64,000 nt of DNA from Tetrapisispora phaffii CBS 4417 (Eukaryota; Ascomycota; Saccharomycetes; Saccharomycetales; Saccharomycetaceae): the NCBI RefSeq assembly GCF_000236905.1, contig NC_016524.1, positions 496,001-560,000 on the forward strand, in the 5' to 3' direction. Positions 63,448-64,000 of this stretch are shown here, one piece after another. The position numbers were made by a program, and so were the translations under genes. The notes under the pieces were generated by a model. That model ran no database searches. It was not told the DNA's origin and saw only the letters and a list, made by a program, of their open reading frames with translations. Every line of letters starts with the position of its first letter. Position 1 is the stretch's first letter.

Positions 63448-64000
63448 AACGATTTAAATGATTGTGATTGCCTGGCTATATCGACACGCTGATGCTACTA
63501 TTTCTTTTACCTCGACCAATAGCCCTTAACTTACTATTTTAAATAAAAACGAATCTAGTCTCTTATATATATGTTGCATAGTTGATTTAAGAGAGTATTA
63601 AAAACAAATATACTTATTCATTAATAAAAATTTTATATAAGAAATAAATTATTTAAGTAAGGTTTAATGGATTTGTTAGATAGCAACTTAGTAAAACACC
63701 TCATACAAAAAAAAAAATCTGCATTGCATCCTTGGGAGTAATCGTTCCCTCCCTTGTAAGTTAGTGAAGTTAATTAGATTTAGAACTATAGATTGAATTG
63801 ATTACTTCTTGTCATTATTATGATTTATAGATTAAAAAGATAATAATGATGTTTATTTCGTGACATCGAAAAATTTTGACGCGTTTGCTTTTAAGTGATT
63901 TTGTCAATTTCGAGTTGCTTCTGCGCGTATTCTCTGTTATTCTTAAAAATTATATAAATGTTCTTTTGGTTTCGTGTAAGTGCTCCAGGTGAGTATAGAA
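63448..64000. other. SPT21 promoter to right edge
   Basis: 553 bp. AT-rich near SPT21, with a run of nine or more A at about 63707-63717 and GAGGGAACG-like sequence near 63743. An ATG at 63958 (MFFWFRVSAPGEYR...) is open to the edge and might start a plus-strand gene; too short to judge. Confidence 0.5.
63879..63884. promoter_or_regulatory. MCB (MBF) site upstream of SPT21
   Basis: ACGCGT, the MBF recognition core, about 435 nt upstream of SPT21. SPT21 is a known G1/S-regulated gene in S. cerevisiae. It could instead serve a gene beyond the right edge. Confidence 0.45.

Overview
The window is nuclear DNA of a budding yeast of the family Saccharomycetaceae. Almost every gene is recognisable as the counterpart of a Saccharomyces cerevisiae gene, genes are compact with short AT-rich spacers, and three spliceosomal introns carry the yeast TACTAAC branch site. 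I count 33 protein-coding genes, one of them cut by the left edge. I found no tRNA, rRNA, transposon, LTR, CRISPR array or convincing centromere.

Layout by S. cerevisiae counterpart. (1) 0-11.5 kb, YJL block: NUP192 (partial), NSP1, MHP1, GYP6. (2) 11.8-16.4 kb, YKL block: GPM1, NNR2, MCR1. (3) 16.9-23.6 kb, YGL/YPL block: DBP3, OXR1, MPC1, a small unrecognised basic protein with a hydrophobic tail, and an FHA protein with a C-terminal membrane segment. (4) 24.7-40.0 kb, YGL/YFR block: SEC15, TAN1, EMC4, a small membrane protein, IRC6, KEG1, ERJ5, SAP155/SAP4, OSW7/SHE10. (5) 41.0-54.3 kb, YER/YGL block: SAH1, VID30, OST5, MTC3, MXR1, VRG4, KRE29, PHM8/SDT1, COG1. (6) 54.7-63.4 kb, YPL/YMR block: RVB2, VMA11, NSL1, USV1/RGM1, ALG5, SPT21.

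Genes from pairs of S. cerevisiae sister regions left by the whole-genome duplication are interleaved here (YGL with YFR and YER, YPL with YMR and YGL). Several single-copy neighbours expected in the ancestral order are absent (FAS2, SSO, CET1, GLN3, KXD1, ERG28). That pattern fits a post-duplication yeast that lost duplicates independently of S. cerevisiae, such as the Vanderwaltozyma/Tetrapisispora group. The genus is an inference.

Three split genes need care. NSP1 has an intron that separates the A of its start codon from the TG. TAN1 has a 60-nt first exon and a GTGAGT donor. OST5 is a small two-exon gene whose coding exons are too short to be obvious as an open frame. Several open frames begin at TTG or GTG codons, so I moved the start of NNR2, OXR1, KEG1, MXR1, PHM8, RVB2 and USV1 to the first ATG; I moved VMA11 and NSL1 from an upstream ATG to an internal ATG that matches the family.

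Most unusual structure: a sharply GC-rich island at about 56.9-59.8 kb (85% GC in 57481-57540) inside an AT-rich chromosome. It covers NSL1 and USV1 and contains perfect palindromes, including one of 32 bp inside the NSL1 coding region. A separate small GC-rich patch at 40.3-40.5 kb, upstream of SAH1, holds a 30-bp hairpin and an exon-like open frame on the minus strand that I could not identify.
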